Source: Phoronis australis (Eukaryota; Phoronida; Phoronidae). Taken from it: DNA of 47,375 nt. The stretch spans positions 1-47,375 of the forward strand of contig NMRA01000483.1 in assembly GCA_002633005.1 (NCBI GenBank). Direction: 5' to 3'. A program made the translations under genes and the position numbers. Under the pieces are notes generated by a model. That model was not told the DNA's origin, searched no databases, and was given only the letters and a program-made list of their open reading frames with translations. Shown here piece by piece: positions 1 to 10,324 of this stretch (position 1 is the stretch's first letter; each line of letters begins with the position of its first letter).

Positions 1-452
1 TACCAAAATCATTCATTTAGACCCACATTTAGTGGATTTATTTGGAATAAGTTAGGGTCCATTATATCCGACTAGTAGATGCAAGACTTTGGTACCTTTT
101 AACTCTACTTAGGCCTCTATATACTGGCATTATTAGTCACTGTCGCTGTCTGCACCAATATGAGTTGGGGGAGATAGACAATATTGGTACTGCCACTAGA
201 GGGCTGACTGTTCCCCTATAGGTGGCACTGGCTGTTCTCAATGTGGCAGCCTCCAACCTACAGTCTCTGTGAACACTTGTACAGGTACATCAGCTTTAGA
301 TTCATGTATACTGTTAGGTTAAGCACACAGTTCAGTTTGTCATTAGTTTATTACAGTCTTTATGTAGCGTAGATCTACTCATAAGTCACAGATGTTTGAT
401 TTGTTTTGTAGATATCGCCATTATTCTTTGTCACATTGTCTGGCTGTGCAAT
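1..452. other. Non-coding stretch, nothing recognised
   Basis: I see no convincing open frame, splice pair or repeat structure here. It may be intergenic or intron 5' of the lectin receptor gene. Confidence 0.4.
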
Positions 453-1428
453 AATCAATAATGACTGTAGGCAATGACCATCGCCTCTGTTGCCCCGAAC
501 CAAAGGCAATGCAGCTCCTATAGGAGCTCCATACGCCGGAAGCTTTTCGGCGAATTATGCCTCGCATCGACTAAACCATCAAAGTCACTTTGTTATAAAT
601 ACCTTTTGCGCATAGAGGAACACATTAGGAGGTTGTCGATGTGTTTAATTCCTTCCAACTCGAACAAATACTCCCGTTATCAAACTTTTTCTTTGAGCAG
701 TCCCTATTTCAGTTCCCAAAATCGTGAACTCAACGTTTTCACTCAGCGCACGCCAAGAGATTCTTTTAACCAGGCCGAAGGTCAGAAGTTGCGGTCCATA
801 CGGCGAACTTTGAAAGCTGAAGTTCCCGCCCTTTACGTAAGTGCTGCCGGGAACCAGCCGTGCGTTTGCCGTGTTGTTAAACATTAAAATGTCAAATATG
901 TGCACAAAGACTATTAAATGTCATATCAACAGCATATACTTTTATCAAATACAAACAATGATTCATTGAAATACAATCAGTTTCAAGTAATGCCAATTAA
1001 AGACAAGTATAAGTGGTGGCATTTTGGAAATGAACATTTGACTGACAAGACCGCAATGGCTCACCTTTGGCCTATTTAAAGATTGAGGTCATGAAGTCAC
1101 ATCACCTAGCGAACGCGGTAAAAATTGGAACGTCCGCAGTATAAAAATGCTGAGTTCACCATTTTGGGAACTGAACGAGTGACTGCTTGAACAAAAAGTT
1201 CGATAATGGAAGTATTTGTTCGAGTTGGAAGGAATTAAACACACCGCCAACCTCCTAAGGTGTCCCTCTATACGCAAAAGATATTTATAACTACGTGACT
1301 TTCATGCTTTAGCCAGTGCGAGGCATAATTCGCCGAAAAGCTTCCGGTGTATGGAGCGCCTGTAGGAGCTGCATCGCCTCTGGTTCGGGCCAACAGAGGC
1401 GATGGTCATTGCGTATAATGACTGGTGA
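453..1428. repeat. Long inverted repeat (arms about 280 bp), fold-back or MITE-like element
   Basis: The left arm (about 453-735) and the right arm (about 1149-1428) are reverse complements with scattered mismatches and small indels. Landmarks shared by both arms are CAATGACCATCGCCTCTG, GGAAGCTTTTCGGCGAATTA and TTAATTCCTTCCAACTCGAA. The spacer of about 410 bp (736-1148) does not pair. Reading inward, both arms keep a similar frame starting MTIASV (left 474-887; right, in two pieces, 1526-1302 and 1277-1089). That follows from shared ancestry and is not evidence for coding. This is either one element with long terminal inverted repeats or two copies of one repeat inserted head to head. I could not define a clear target duplication. 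Confidence 0.7.
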
Positions 1429-1986
1429 TTTATGAAATAACCCGTGTGTGTGTTTTGGCTGCCAAAGTGTCTAGGAGGGAGCAAATCTACAAAATCAGGT
1501 GCTTCCCTTATAAATACGTGGCACACTAGTGGAGTTTTTCTTAATCTGCCTTTTCTCTCAAAAAAACTTGCCCTACTGAATGCACGCCTTCCTCAGTTCT
1601 AAGAGATGACGAGCAGCGACGGAGGTACGTAAAAAACCCAATCACGCTCAGGATGAGGGCGCCACTGTATCGTGTGCGCTATTCCACTTCGGAGAGTCAA
1701 AGTCTATTATTTCAATCCGCCGACGTATATTTAAACTACTATTCTTGACGTCCAACGTCAGTGTAGTTCCGTGAGGGTAAAATCGGTCCTCCGTGCAGTA
1801 AGCACCCACTCTTGACTTTTCAAAAATTTCGATTTTAACCACCCATGCTCAGGTTGACGCCCACCCCCGGTTTTTTGATTCCCAATTTAAGCGCCCTGGT
1901 CAGTAATCCGGACGAGTACGGTATTTGCGATTTTCTGTTGATGCTGCACAAATGTTTATCTTCTGTTTAACAATACTATATTTTTT
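1429..1986. other. Non-coding stretch, nothing recognised
   Basis: There are short frames on both strands but no recognisable domain and no splice-bounded exon. Confidence 0.35.
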
Positions 1987-2137
1987 AAATAACATAGAAA
2001 ATAAATCCGAGACTAAAAGAGGCGATCCAGATCCTAAAGGATACACTTGTGTGACGAAAATTAAATGGATCCATTCTACACACAAGTGTATCCTGAATCG
2101 CCTCTATTAGTTTTGGATTTATTTTCTGCATTATTTA
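1987..2137. mobile_element. Short palindromic element (MITE-like hairpin)
   Basis: Bases 1987-2053 pair with 2079-2137 with few mismatches; both arms carry AGAAAATAAATCC, AGAGGCGAT and GGATACACTTGTGTG in inverted orientation. The loop itself centres on the palindrome AATGGATCCATT (2063-2074). The transcript would fold into an almost continuous hairpin. No coding capacity. Size and symmetry fit a MITE or a solo inverted-repeat element. Confidence 0.75.
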
Positions 2138-2466
2138 TCATATCTAATCTGAAACATCCATCAAGTGGATCCTAGGAGAAGCAACATGAATGAAAAGAAG
2201 TTTGATCAAGCAAAAACATCATTAGACAAGCACATCAGATATCTACATCATTTTAATACTCTATCCAACTTCAAGAAGAACATTTTGCTTCCCTAAAGGA
2301 ATGGATCTCAAAAAGACTTCCCCAATAGAATGCAACAACTTATTTTGATACAAATGGAATATGATCCATTTTGTTGTTTTATTTACGTATACATTCTATA
2401 TTTCGTAATGATTTCTGACTTCTTCATTCATCATTTGGTTATTGTCATCATGTTCGTTATCGCTAC

Positions 2467-2508
2467 CATCATCATCATCATCATCATCATCATTGTCATC
2501 ATCAATTT
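2467..2508 (+). repeat. (CAT)n microsatellite
   Basis: A trinucleotide run of CAT/ATC, about 10 copies plus an imperfect tail. It explains the poly-Ser and poly-Ile runs in the overlapping short frames, which should not be taken as genes. Confidence 0.9.
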
Positions 2509-3189
2509 ATTTTCAGTCAATTTCACCAAGTGTTGCCCCTCCGAGCGCTTTCATGTTATTTTGTGGTTTAATTCTGTATCTTGTTCCTTGTCAGATTTTC
2601 ATGGAATTTGACAACCGTTGGCAGTGTTATCGTCAGTGCAGAGCACTACTTAGCATTCTCTTGTTATTACTGCACTCGCTTACAGGGGACACTCATTTTG
2701 AAAACCAGTTTTCTCCAACGAATTAGGGGCATCAAACTGGTTCTCATAATTCAGTATCGTTGTGACCCATGTAAGTGACAATAACCCTTAGTACTCAATG
2801 TAGGTTCACCACAACATCACTCAAGCAATGTACTATGTGGTGGTGGCAGATTTGAGACAAAAGCTACATTTGATTGTGTTTCTTGTAAAGGAAGTATATT
2901 TCATCACTGGGGAATATGCGAGGGTGTCCCAGAACTTTTGAGTGCGGGTTGGGCAATCTAAATGCCTGTAAACTCGATCGAGCCATTCAGCTAAAAAACA
3001 ACTTGTTTGATAATTGAATTTCTATAGCCTGGCCATATATTGCTGACACTCAGCAAATGTCATCTCCACTGACTCTGACTTGGGATATCTCAGAGTCTAT
3101 AGAAATAATCACCTTGGCGTGACCGCACGGCACCACTTGCGACATTGTGGAATCCATGTTCCTGTCACCTCTTAGACCACAATCTTGAA
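2509..3189. other. Non-coding stretch, nothing recognised
   Basis: No exon or domain seen. A sequence near 2934 (GGTGTCCCAGAACTTTTGAG) resembles the terminal motif of the MITE at 42996-43239, so an old relic of that family may lie here. Confidence 0.35.
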
Positions 3190-3430
3190 CTTTCCAGAAT
3201 CTACTCAATTATTCTACAAACACATATACTCTAGAATGTTCCAAACCACTGGTTCTATATTAGTTACTAATGTGCTGGAACGTGTTAGAATGTTGTCTAG
3301 TATGCTATTGTAAACAACTTACATCATCACTTGACCTCATGGGTCATGTTTATCAAGCGCAATCTTCTAGAAAACAAATAGAGAAAAGCAAAATAAAACG
3401 TATAGAAATAAAACAAATGTCAGTCTTCTT
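3190..3430 (+). repeat. Interspersed repeat shared with 9670-9810 and 30620-30915
   Basis: Shared blocks include TAGAATGTT, TTGTAAACAA, a TGACC..ATGGG block, and AATCAAGCGCAATCT or a diverged form, followed by AAACAAATAG..CAAAATAAAAC. The copy at 30620-30915 is the most diverged and lies outside the tandem duplication, so this is an independent repeat family. It covers the left breakpoint of the large tandem duplication. Confidence 0.6.
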
Positions 3431-3929
3431 CGGACCCTTTGTTTGCCATTGCTCTCCTCTGTACAACATGGTGGTTTAAATTGTAGAGCACTAAAGATTA
3501 TTCCAAAGATAGCAACTTCAAGTAAAATTACATCTCAAACGTTATGTTCTAATTATGTAATTTTGAAAAAGCATAGGCTTTCTTATTATGAAATGTGGGA
3601 ATTATTTTTGTTTCTAGTGTTTTTGTCATTTCAGCAAAATGTAAAACTCGCTCCCTCTCCCTCCCTTGCTCTACACCGGCCTCTCCATCTCTATTCATCC
3701 TTCCCTCCCACCTTTCATTCTACTCACTGATGTCAAATTTAAAATGATTGTTCCTAATATTTCTTCAGACTTGGCATTGACTTGTATGTTACCAAAATGT
3801 GTTTTACATGGTTAACTGCTAATTCATATTTCTCTCTATGCTTAATGACCATTCTTGTCAAAGACATTGTCCCCTCAGATTTGTTGTTTCCTTAAAAATA
3901 ACCTCTGCATTATTGTGGTTTTATTTCAG

Positions 3930-4133
3930 TGAATATCGCTGCTAACAAACCAACTCAACAGTCCAGCACACTTGATAGTCACACATCTTCAAAAGCTGTG
4001 GATGGAGACCTGAGTCAGGACTACACCCACTGTACTCACACAGTTGATCAGAAGGACCCCTGGTGGAGAGTAGACCTGTTAGCTGTGTACTCTATTTCTA
4101 ATGTTACTATAGTGAACCGAAAGGGCTGTTGTG
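3930..4133 (+). CDS. FTP/fucolectin domain 1, 5' exon of the receptor gene
   Basis: A 204-bp exon with acceptor TTTTATTTCAG and donor GTAAGT; both splice junctions are phase 1. It encodes the first half of an F5/8-type-C fucolectin domain: NIAANKPTQQSS, KAVDGDL, then DPWWRVDLL and NVTIVNRKGCCG. These are hallmarks of the eel fucolectin, tachylectin-4 and pentraxin-1 N-terminal family. Known fucose ligands in that family are a His and two Arg in the pattern H(x26)R-x-D(x4)R. Here the His (CTHT) and the first Arg (NRK) are present, the Asp position is Gly, and the second Arg falls in exon 8783-8992. The preceding exon is not seen, so the signal peptide is unaccounted for. An almost identical exon lies at 10325-10528. 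Confidence 0.88.
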
Positions 4134-5103
4134 GTAAGTTTTACCTTCATTTGAAATAATTTGATGAAGTCACAATTCACTATAACTAATTTTTATATAC
4201 CGACTTAGAGTTGCTATAAATGTGTATTCATAAAAAATAATTTGTGATTTAGTGTAATGGTGTGGGTCATGAAATTGGTCTCATGTTGTTCCTTACTCAA
4301 ATTAGAGGTGATAGCTGGACTTGACCAGTCAGGTCATTGGTTCAGATCAGGCTCAACAAGTTTGTACCATTAGGGTGTTCTCCTGTTCAGTGACTAGGTA
4401 CTGATATTATCTAGCTCCTTGGTTTACTGCCGAGCACAGTCTTTTGTCTGGTATGACAACATGCAGGCCAATTATCACACCCAGTGTGTTGGTACGTTCG
4501 GACAGAATAGATTGTCTTAACTTCTGCTGTATTTGGAGAGATTTTGGTCATTCAAAACCTAAACAGGATCAGCATTTGACGAGGAATTTAGAAATGGTAT
4601 TAGTTTATGTTCAAACATTTATAAGTCAACTTTTATTTTTAACAGCAAAGCCCAGTCATGGTAGGTAGGAACTTATGCAAGATTAGTGCAATTATCGAAC
4701 AAAGGAGAGATGACCCTCCAACCATAAATGCCAGAATGTACTTAATCACTCCGTATTGGCTGCAGTAGTCATGTGCCCAACTTGCTGTTGTGCTATATAA
4801 CTGAACAAGTTGGACTCAATGGGAGAATGCCGTAATACAACAAGTTGCCTTGTCTTAGCTGTCAATTTTATGCCCGAAGCATGATCTGTAACATTAACAT
4901 TCTGGGAGCTCTTTACATGTCAAGAAACTAAAGCAGGGCAGAGGATTGGTTTTATTTTACATTAACAATTAACACATGTATGATCACAGTTACTTGAAAT
5001 GACACTAGGACCTTGTCAAGTATTCTTTGTGATTTTATACTGCTAGGTGTCGTTCTTTGACTCAATAATGAGTAGACACCCAAGGATCAGTCTTAACTTT
5101 TCT
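4134..5103 (+). other. Intron between the two exons of FTP domain 1 (left part)
   Basis: This stretch is collinear and very similar to 10529-11547 of unit 2. The frame at 4444-4668 and its counterpart at 10839-11117 look alike only because the intron is duplicated. No separate gene seen. Confidence 0.7.
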
Positions 5104-5115
5104 AATCTTGTCAAC
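5104..5115 (+). repeat. Target-site duplication of the Penelope-like element, left copy
   Basis: AATCTTGTCAAC here is matched by AATCTTGCAAC at 7915-7925 on the other side of the element. The uninterrupted unit 2 has AATCTTGTCAAC only once, near 11530, which fixes the insertion point. Confidence 0.75.
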
Positions 5116-5319
5116 TGACTGTACTTCGGGAGCAAGTTTTCTGTTATACAGAATTTGTTAAATGCACGATACTTTTCATTGTTCACAGTCTTTATTCTGT
5201 TGTGTTCATACTTTCGGAACAAAACTACTCTCAACTGAACATAGGTACATTAGCTGACCTAGCGACATAATAAAAAGACACACGATATTTCGAAACATAC
5301 TTGTTTCATTCTCAACTGA
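5116..5319 (-). repeat. Penelope-like pseudo-LTR, downstream copy
   Basis: Matches 7707-7905. Shared blocks include GACTGTACTTCGGGAGCAAG, AATTTGTTAAATGCACGA and ACGATATTTCGAAACATACT. Fragments of the same repeat occur at 20778-21013 and 39230-39465. Confidence 0.88.
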
Positions 5320-5434
5320 ACATAAAATGATGCAGAAATGCTACCACAGAGTATAAGCTGACGACACACACAGTGAGACACGGCGGGTGTGAAATACTGC
5401 AAAGAATGACTAATGAATTGGGGTAACAGGGAAG

Positions 5435-6697
5435 TCACGCAAACAAGTGTAACGTGCGCCGCGACCCTGTTTGCTGCTCATTCAAAACAGGCTTCTCAAA
5501 AGCAATTAAAAGGGACTCTAATACTTTCAAACGCAGCACATCTTGCTCCACGTAGTGAATTGACGTGTTTTCCACAATTTCTTGACGGGTGATTTTACAT
5601 TTGTGGTATTGCAGAAAATGATCTTGAATGGCGCCATTTTGAAGATGCATGGATAACCGACGAGAAAGACTGCAAACCGTTTGACCAATGTAACATTGTT
5701 TGACGTTTGAACAAAGACATTCGTTCATAGGGCATACAAATTCATAAACAACACTACACTGTGCAACGGGGCGGACTTTCGCTTTAGAAATGTTATTTTT
5801 CATGACCAAGTTGGAGGACTTCCTATTCCGATAATAAATAATAACATCAAGGTAATCATTAGGCTTATAAACTTTAACATTGTCCCTTATGATTTTCTTA
5901 AAGGCGTGTTCGTCCTGGAAGTAATTATTAGACATGACATTTTTGTAAAATATCTTTTTGGTGACACCAGTCTGACGTGCAGGGACTTCATAGCTAATTC
6001 TGAACACAAATCGCTTAATATGGAAATCCACAAAAGCATTGGTATACCCATTATTCACCAGTGTTTGTCTTATGCGATCTACCTCTTGATTGAACAATAG
6101 CCAGTTGGACGACACCGAATACGCCCTCTTTAGGAAGTTGACCACAACGGCGACCTTATACCGCTCAGGGCACTCACTTTTGGCGTGGAGACAGAAACCC
6201 TTATCAGTAGGCTTGTGGTAAACTGATGTAGAAAATTCAGATGGAGAATGGTTCACAAGAACGTCCAAAAACGGCATCTTGTCATTTACAGGAAGCTCGT
6301 GGGTAAACTTCAATACAGAGTGACGCTCGAGTTCATCACGTACTGATAACAAGCCATCAAAGGCACAATAAACAAAAATATCATCTACATAACGTACATA
6401 GATAGGAATACCACCAATCACATTGCTAGCCCTTTTTTCCACTTCAGACATATAAAATTCCAAGAAAGTGGAAACCAGAGGAGAGCCCATGCTAACACCA
6501 TCTTTTTGCAAAAACAAATTCCCATTTATATGGCGAAATGGTACTTTGGTTGTGCAGATGGTCAACAGCTCTCTCATATGAGTAGGTGAAATGTCGGGTG
6601 GCTTTAAATGTGGGTGACGGTATACACTATCCAAACTGATAGTAATGGTCTCATCCACCGGTACGTTGGTGAACAAAGACTCAGCGTCAAGCAACAT
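5435..6697 (-). pseudogene. Penelope-like reverse transcriptase + GIY-YIG endonuclease (3' part of ORF)
   Basis: A 420-residue open frame. RT motif A is DAESLFTNVP (residues 4-13), motif B is KDGVSMGSPL (65-74), and the catalytic YVDD is at residues 103-106. The C-terminal third holds a cysteine-containing segment (VCPMNECLC, 321-329) followed by the GIY-YIG core CYIGQT (335-340) and the arginines of SLSRRLSMH. This RT plus GIY-YIG order is diagnostic for endonuclease-bearing Penelope-like elements, which copy their RNA onto DNA nicked by the GIY-YIG domain. The frame is intact here but is joined to the upstream part by a frameshift near 6700, so I score the whole ORF as broken. Confidence 0.93.
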
Positions 6698-6960
6698 AGG
6701 TTGGTAATGGGGGGTGGCACTTGTGTGCGCAAAATGTCAATGAAATCCTCGCGACATTTAATGGAGTAACGGCTCTGAATGTACGGCTTTATGATGTTAT
6801 CAAGATGTAACGCTGTCTTGTACGTAGGCGTCAGGACTTGGGATCTTATCGGCCGTAGAGGAACATCTTTTTTGTGTATTTTGGGGTTACCATAGCTAGA
6901 GATAACCTTCAAAGTAATCACCTTCGATTTCGGAGAAAATGCGACGACCAGCCTCGGCAT
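6604..6960 (-). pseudogene. Penelope-like ORF, middle part
   Basis: This frame carries YGNPKIHKKDVPLRPI, the conserved 'LPKIHK..PLRPI' block of Penelope-like RTs that precedes motif A. It is out of frame with both neighbours: shifts lie near 6900 and near 6700. Its last residues overlap the start of the 5435-6697 frame and are out-of-frame read-through. Confidence 0.85.
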
Positions 6961-7870
6961 TTATAGCCCTAATGTGACGATTCAATTCACGTATGAGGGG
7001 TGACCGACTAATGCTGGTAAACTTGGAAGGGTCACATATTAATAGACTAAGTTTATCAGAATAGTCATCTTTGTTTAAAATAACATACTGGGCAGACTTG
7101 TCGGCGCGGCGAATAACAATACCATCATTATTCTTGAGGCGTTTAGAAGCATCTAGTAGTCGGCTGAAGAGAGCACACCTATGATTTTTGCTGCGACACT
7201 TAGTGCCTTCTGAGCGAAGCTGTTCTCGTATGTTAGGGTTAACACTGAGGAAATCATCACCTTTTAGTCGTGAAATATCATTATACAGATTTTCCAACTC
7301 AACTTTCTTGCGGTAAGTGTCAAACTTGGGTCTAACATGAAAATTAATACCCAGTGCGAAAAAGTCCTTTTCTGCAGCGTCCAAATCATAGTCAGACAGG
7401 TTCACATACGTATCACGTTCCTCTGGTAGTTTAACGTCACTCTGGTAGAGACTGCGCAGTTTCTTCATGAGATTCTTCTGAGACGTGAGCTCATGTTTTG
7501 CTATGTTCTCATGGATACACTTGAAAATTTGATCAATGAGGTCAGATCGCATTCCCGATTTCTGAATGTCAGAGAGGATATCCGTGCGATTGTTACGTAG
7601 TTCATCACTAGTTCTATCTGCACGGTCGAGCTCAAGTTGGACAAGCTTGCGTCTGTAGTCCCATGTGAACCGTTCGTTATCAGCTGCCCGGTCATGTAAC
7701 TTGAACTGACTGTACTTCGGGAGCAAGTTTTCTGTTATACAGAATTTGTTAAATGCACGACACTTTTCATTGTTCATGGTCTTTATTCCGTTGCGTTCAT
7801 ACTTTCTGAACAAAACTCTACTCTCAACTGAACATAGATACAGTAACTGATCTTCATAATTAAAAGACAC
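6896..7870 (-). pseudogene. Penelope-like ORF, N-terminal part
   Basis: A 324-residue charged frame matching the poorly conserved N-terminal region of Penelope-like proteins; a recognisable block is IVIRRADKSAQYVILNKDDY, the 'ADK...VV...YY' region before the RT core. The frame begins inside the upstream pseudo-LTR, which is common in this class. It ends at a stop just after the frameshift near 6900, where the middle part takes over. Confidence 0.85.
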
Positions 7871-7905
7871 ACGATATTTCGAAACATACTTGTTTCATTC
7901 TCAAG
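7707..7905 (-). repeat. Penelope-like pseudo-LTR, upstream copy
   Basis: Direct repeat of 5116-5319 with a few substitutions and a short indel region after CAACTGAACATAG. It marks the 5' end of the element and probably carries its promoter. Confidence 0.88.
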
Positions 7906-7925
7906 TGAATTCTCAATCTTGCAAC

Positions 7926-8782
7926 ACAACATTAGGGTTTTTAAGGGCTCCAACTGCATACAAGTCTGTTAAGTCCATTGTTTACAATGAACTCTTGCTG
8001 TTCTTGTGATTCTGCGTATTGCTTTAATTAAAGGCTTTCAATTTTATAATATGGAAGGTGGAAGCTTTAGTTGTGGGTGCCAAAGCCAACAATTAGTGAA
8101 TGGTACAAGTTGGGTATTATGAATACACTCTGTTACTTAACTCTTAGTAATAAAAAAGGCTACTAAAACACAACTTGGATATATGATTGGTACAAGGTTT
8201 TTGCCGAGAAGGTTTTCCATACCATTAAAACCTATTTTTTGAAAAAATGTTTTTTATTGAAACTTACTGAAGTTGTCTCTATCATCTCGCTCATTTTGCA
8301 CACACAAGGTTGGACGGTTACCTTAAAACTCCATGCAGCGCAGTTTCAAACTGATTTAAGCCAACTGCGTGGCAGAATGGGATCCTAGAAGTTATACACT
8401 TTTATTTGATCCCATTAACAGCTATATGAAATTTCAACAGTAAATGTGTTTTTGTGCCTTTGCCATAGGTTGCATGTTGTGTGAAGATTTTTTTCAGTTT
8501 TTGTGTAGTGCTCCTCGGCGAAGGGTTGGAAACTCACGATTTATTTTTCCCATTCTCGTTTTTGTGGTTGGCCTTATAGATAGCCTCCGCGAATTACATG
8601 TATCTAAAAATAAACAAAACACCAAAATGAACTTAGGCTAATTTGGGGGTGGACCCTTTCACCACTGAGGTGACCAAAAGATGTCACTGGTGTATGCCCT
8701 TTTCATGGCCTCTAGACCGATGTGCTGTGTTTTCACTGACTTGCTGTTCACACTTGATGTCTGTCTGTTCGTATTTCAATAG
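7926..8782 (+). other. Intron of FTP domain 1 (right part), with an empty transposon site
   Basis: Collinear with about 13842-14487 of unit 2. The TTAA at 7941-7944 (GGTTTTTAAGGGCTCC) corresponds to the TTAA pair that flanks the Kolobok-like element in unit 2, so it is the pre-insertion site. The short frame at 8444-8641 is also present in diverged form at 14106-14288 and is intronic. Confidence 0.75.
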
Positions 8783-8992
8783 GTGAGCGGCTCCATAACT
8801 TTGTTGTCAAGGTAACCAACATCTCAAGCCTATCTGCCCCATACCAACAGTGTATTCACTACCCAGGAGATACACTACGTATAAACTGTAGTCCTCATCC
8901 AGTGTTTGGGCGCTATTTGTATATACAGATTTTCGATGGACATGAGGCCCTCACGCTGTGTGAAGTACAAGTTCATGGTGTTGTGATTTCCG
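8783..8992 (+). CDS. FTP/fucolectin domain 1, 3' exon
   Basis: A 210-bp exon with acceptor TATTTCAATAG, donor GTGAGT, and phase 1 at both ends. It joins exon 3930-4133 through a split Gly codon to read CCGERLHNF. The Arg of ERL is the second conserved fucose-coordinating Arg. The remainder has FGRYLYIQIFDG and LTLCEVQVHG, the standard C-terminal signature of FTP lectin domains (GRYv.i..pg...LtLCEveV.g). The cysteine pattern agrees with the family. A duplicate exon lies at 14488-14715. Confidence 0.9.
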
Positions 8993-9238
8993 GTGAGTTG
9001 TTGCATATTTGTCGGCAGAAAAGTATCAAGGTTGAGATGAATTAAATGAACAAAAGTGAAAATTTGTGATCCACTACAGGTATTTCATAGTCAAATTGTA
9101 GAGCCAATACAGTGTGTTTTGCACATCAAGCGCAATGCTCATTCAACTCGCTTTCAGAATATCTGATATCATTTAAATTTTTTGATAGGGTGACTCAGGG
9201 TATGGTGGAATCTTTAACTTTGGGAAAAGGTACCTCAA

Positions 9239-9565
9239 ATGTCATACTGTACACAGTGTCCTTACACATGTTGTACAATGTGTTACTGTACACAGTGTCC
9301 TTACACATGTTGTACAATGTGTTACTGTTCACAGTGTCCTTACACACGTTGTACAATGTGTTGCTGTACACAGTGTCCTTACACATGTTGTACAATGTGT
9401 TGCTGTACACAGTGTCCTTACACACGTTGTACAATGTGATCTGTACACAAGGTTCTTACACATGTTGTACAATGTGTTACTGTACACAGTGTCCTCACAC
9501 ATGTTGTACAATGTGTTACTGTACACAGTGTCCTTACACATGTACAATGTGACCTTTACACAGTG
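9239..9565 (+). repeat. 39-bp minisatellite
   Basis: About eight head-to-tail copies of a 39-bp unit of the form TGTGTTACTGTACACAGTG + TCCTTACACATGTTGTACAA, the last two shortened or altered. Since 39 is divisible by three, all frames stay open and give spurious Cys/Tyr/Thr-rich repeats such as CPYTCCTMCYCTQ. The equivalent place in unit 2 (about 14950-14990) has less than one full unit, so the array grew after the duplication. Confidence 0.93.
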
Positions 9566-10324
9566 TCCTTACACATGTTATGCAATGCTTACTTTGTTTC
9601 CACTCATTTATGCACTGATACGATGTAACAATTTCGTAAAATGTTAATTTTATGGTGCTAGGCGTCTTCTAAAATGTGTTAGAATGTTGTCTAGTGTGCT
9701 ATTGTAAACAACTTACTTCATCACTTGACCTCATGGGTCATGTCAATCAAGCGCAATCTTCTAGAAAACAAATAGAGAATAGCAAAATATAACATATAGA
9801 AATAAAACAAATGTCAGTCTTCTTCGGACCCTTTGTTTGCCGTTGCTCTCCTCTGTACAAAATGGTGGTTTAAATTGTAGAGCACTAAAGATTATTCCAT
9901 TGATAGCAACTTCAAGTGAAATTACATCTCAAACGTTATGTTCTGATTATGTAATTTTGTAGCAAAAGCATAGGCTTTGTTATTATGAAATGTGGGAATT
10001 ATTTTTGTTTCTAGTGTTATTGTCATTTCAGCCAAATGTAAAACTCGCTCCCTCTTCCTCCCTTGCTCTACACCGGCCTCTCTATCTCTCTTCATCCTTT
10101 CCTTCCACCTTTCCTTCTACTCACTGATGTCAAATTTAAAATGATTGTTCCTAATATTTCTTCAGACTTGACATTGACTTCTATGTTACCAAAATGTGTT
10201 TTACATGGTTAACTGCTAATTCATATTTCTCTATGCTTAATGACCATTCTTGTCAAAGACATTGTCTCCTCAGTTTTGTTGTTTCCCTAAAAATAACTTC
10301 TGTATTATTTTGGTTTTATTTCAG

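Larger units (their letters stand above)
5116..7914 (-). mobile_element. Penelope-like retroelement (about 2.8 kb, nearly complete)
   Basis: The element lies on the minus strand inside an intron. Direct repeats of about 200 bp flank it (5116-5319 and 7707-7905), as expected for the pseudo-LTRs of Penelope-like elements. The body encodes a reverse transcriptase followed by a GIY-YIG endonuclease, interrupted by two frameshifts. The flanks carry an 11-12 bp target duplication, and unit 2 of the tandem duplication preserves the empty site. It therefore inserted after the lectin exons were duplicated. Low frameshift load and preserved motifs suggest a fairly young copy. Confidence 0.93.
3281..9660 (+). 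repeat. Unit 1 of a large tandem duplication carrying one FTP lectin domain
   Basis: This unit matches about 9673-15060 at high identity across exons and introns, apart from later insertions. It contains exons 3930-4133 and 8783-8992. Unit-specific additions are the Penelope-like element at 5116-7914 and the expanded 39-bp array at 9239-9565. The start is inferred from where the similarity to unit 2 begins (GTGTTAGAATGTTGTCTAG at both). The shared repeat at the breakpoint could have seeded the duplication. Confidence 0.85.

Noticed and set aside
2330-2726. Ile- and Ser-rich small proteins
   Set aside because: Produced by the CAT microsatellite; no domain or splice support.
4444-4668. Conserved small protein shared with 10839-11117
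   Set aside because: The similarity reflects duplicated introns; the frames differ by indels and there is no domain.
9112-9552. Cys/Tyr/Thr-rich repetitive proteins read on both strands
   Set aside because: They come from the 39-bp minisatellite, whose length is a multiple of three; all frames stay open.
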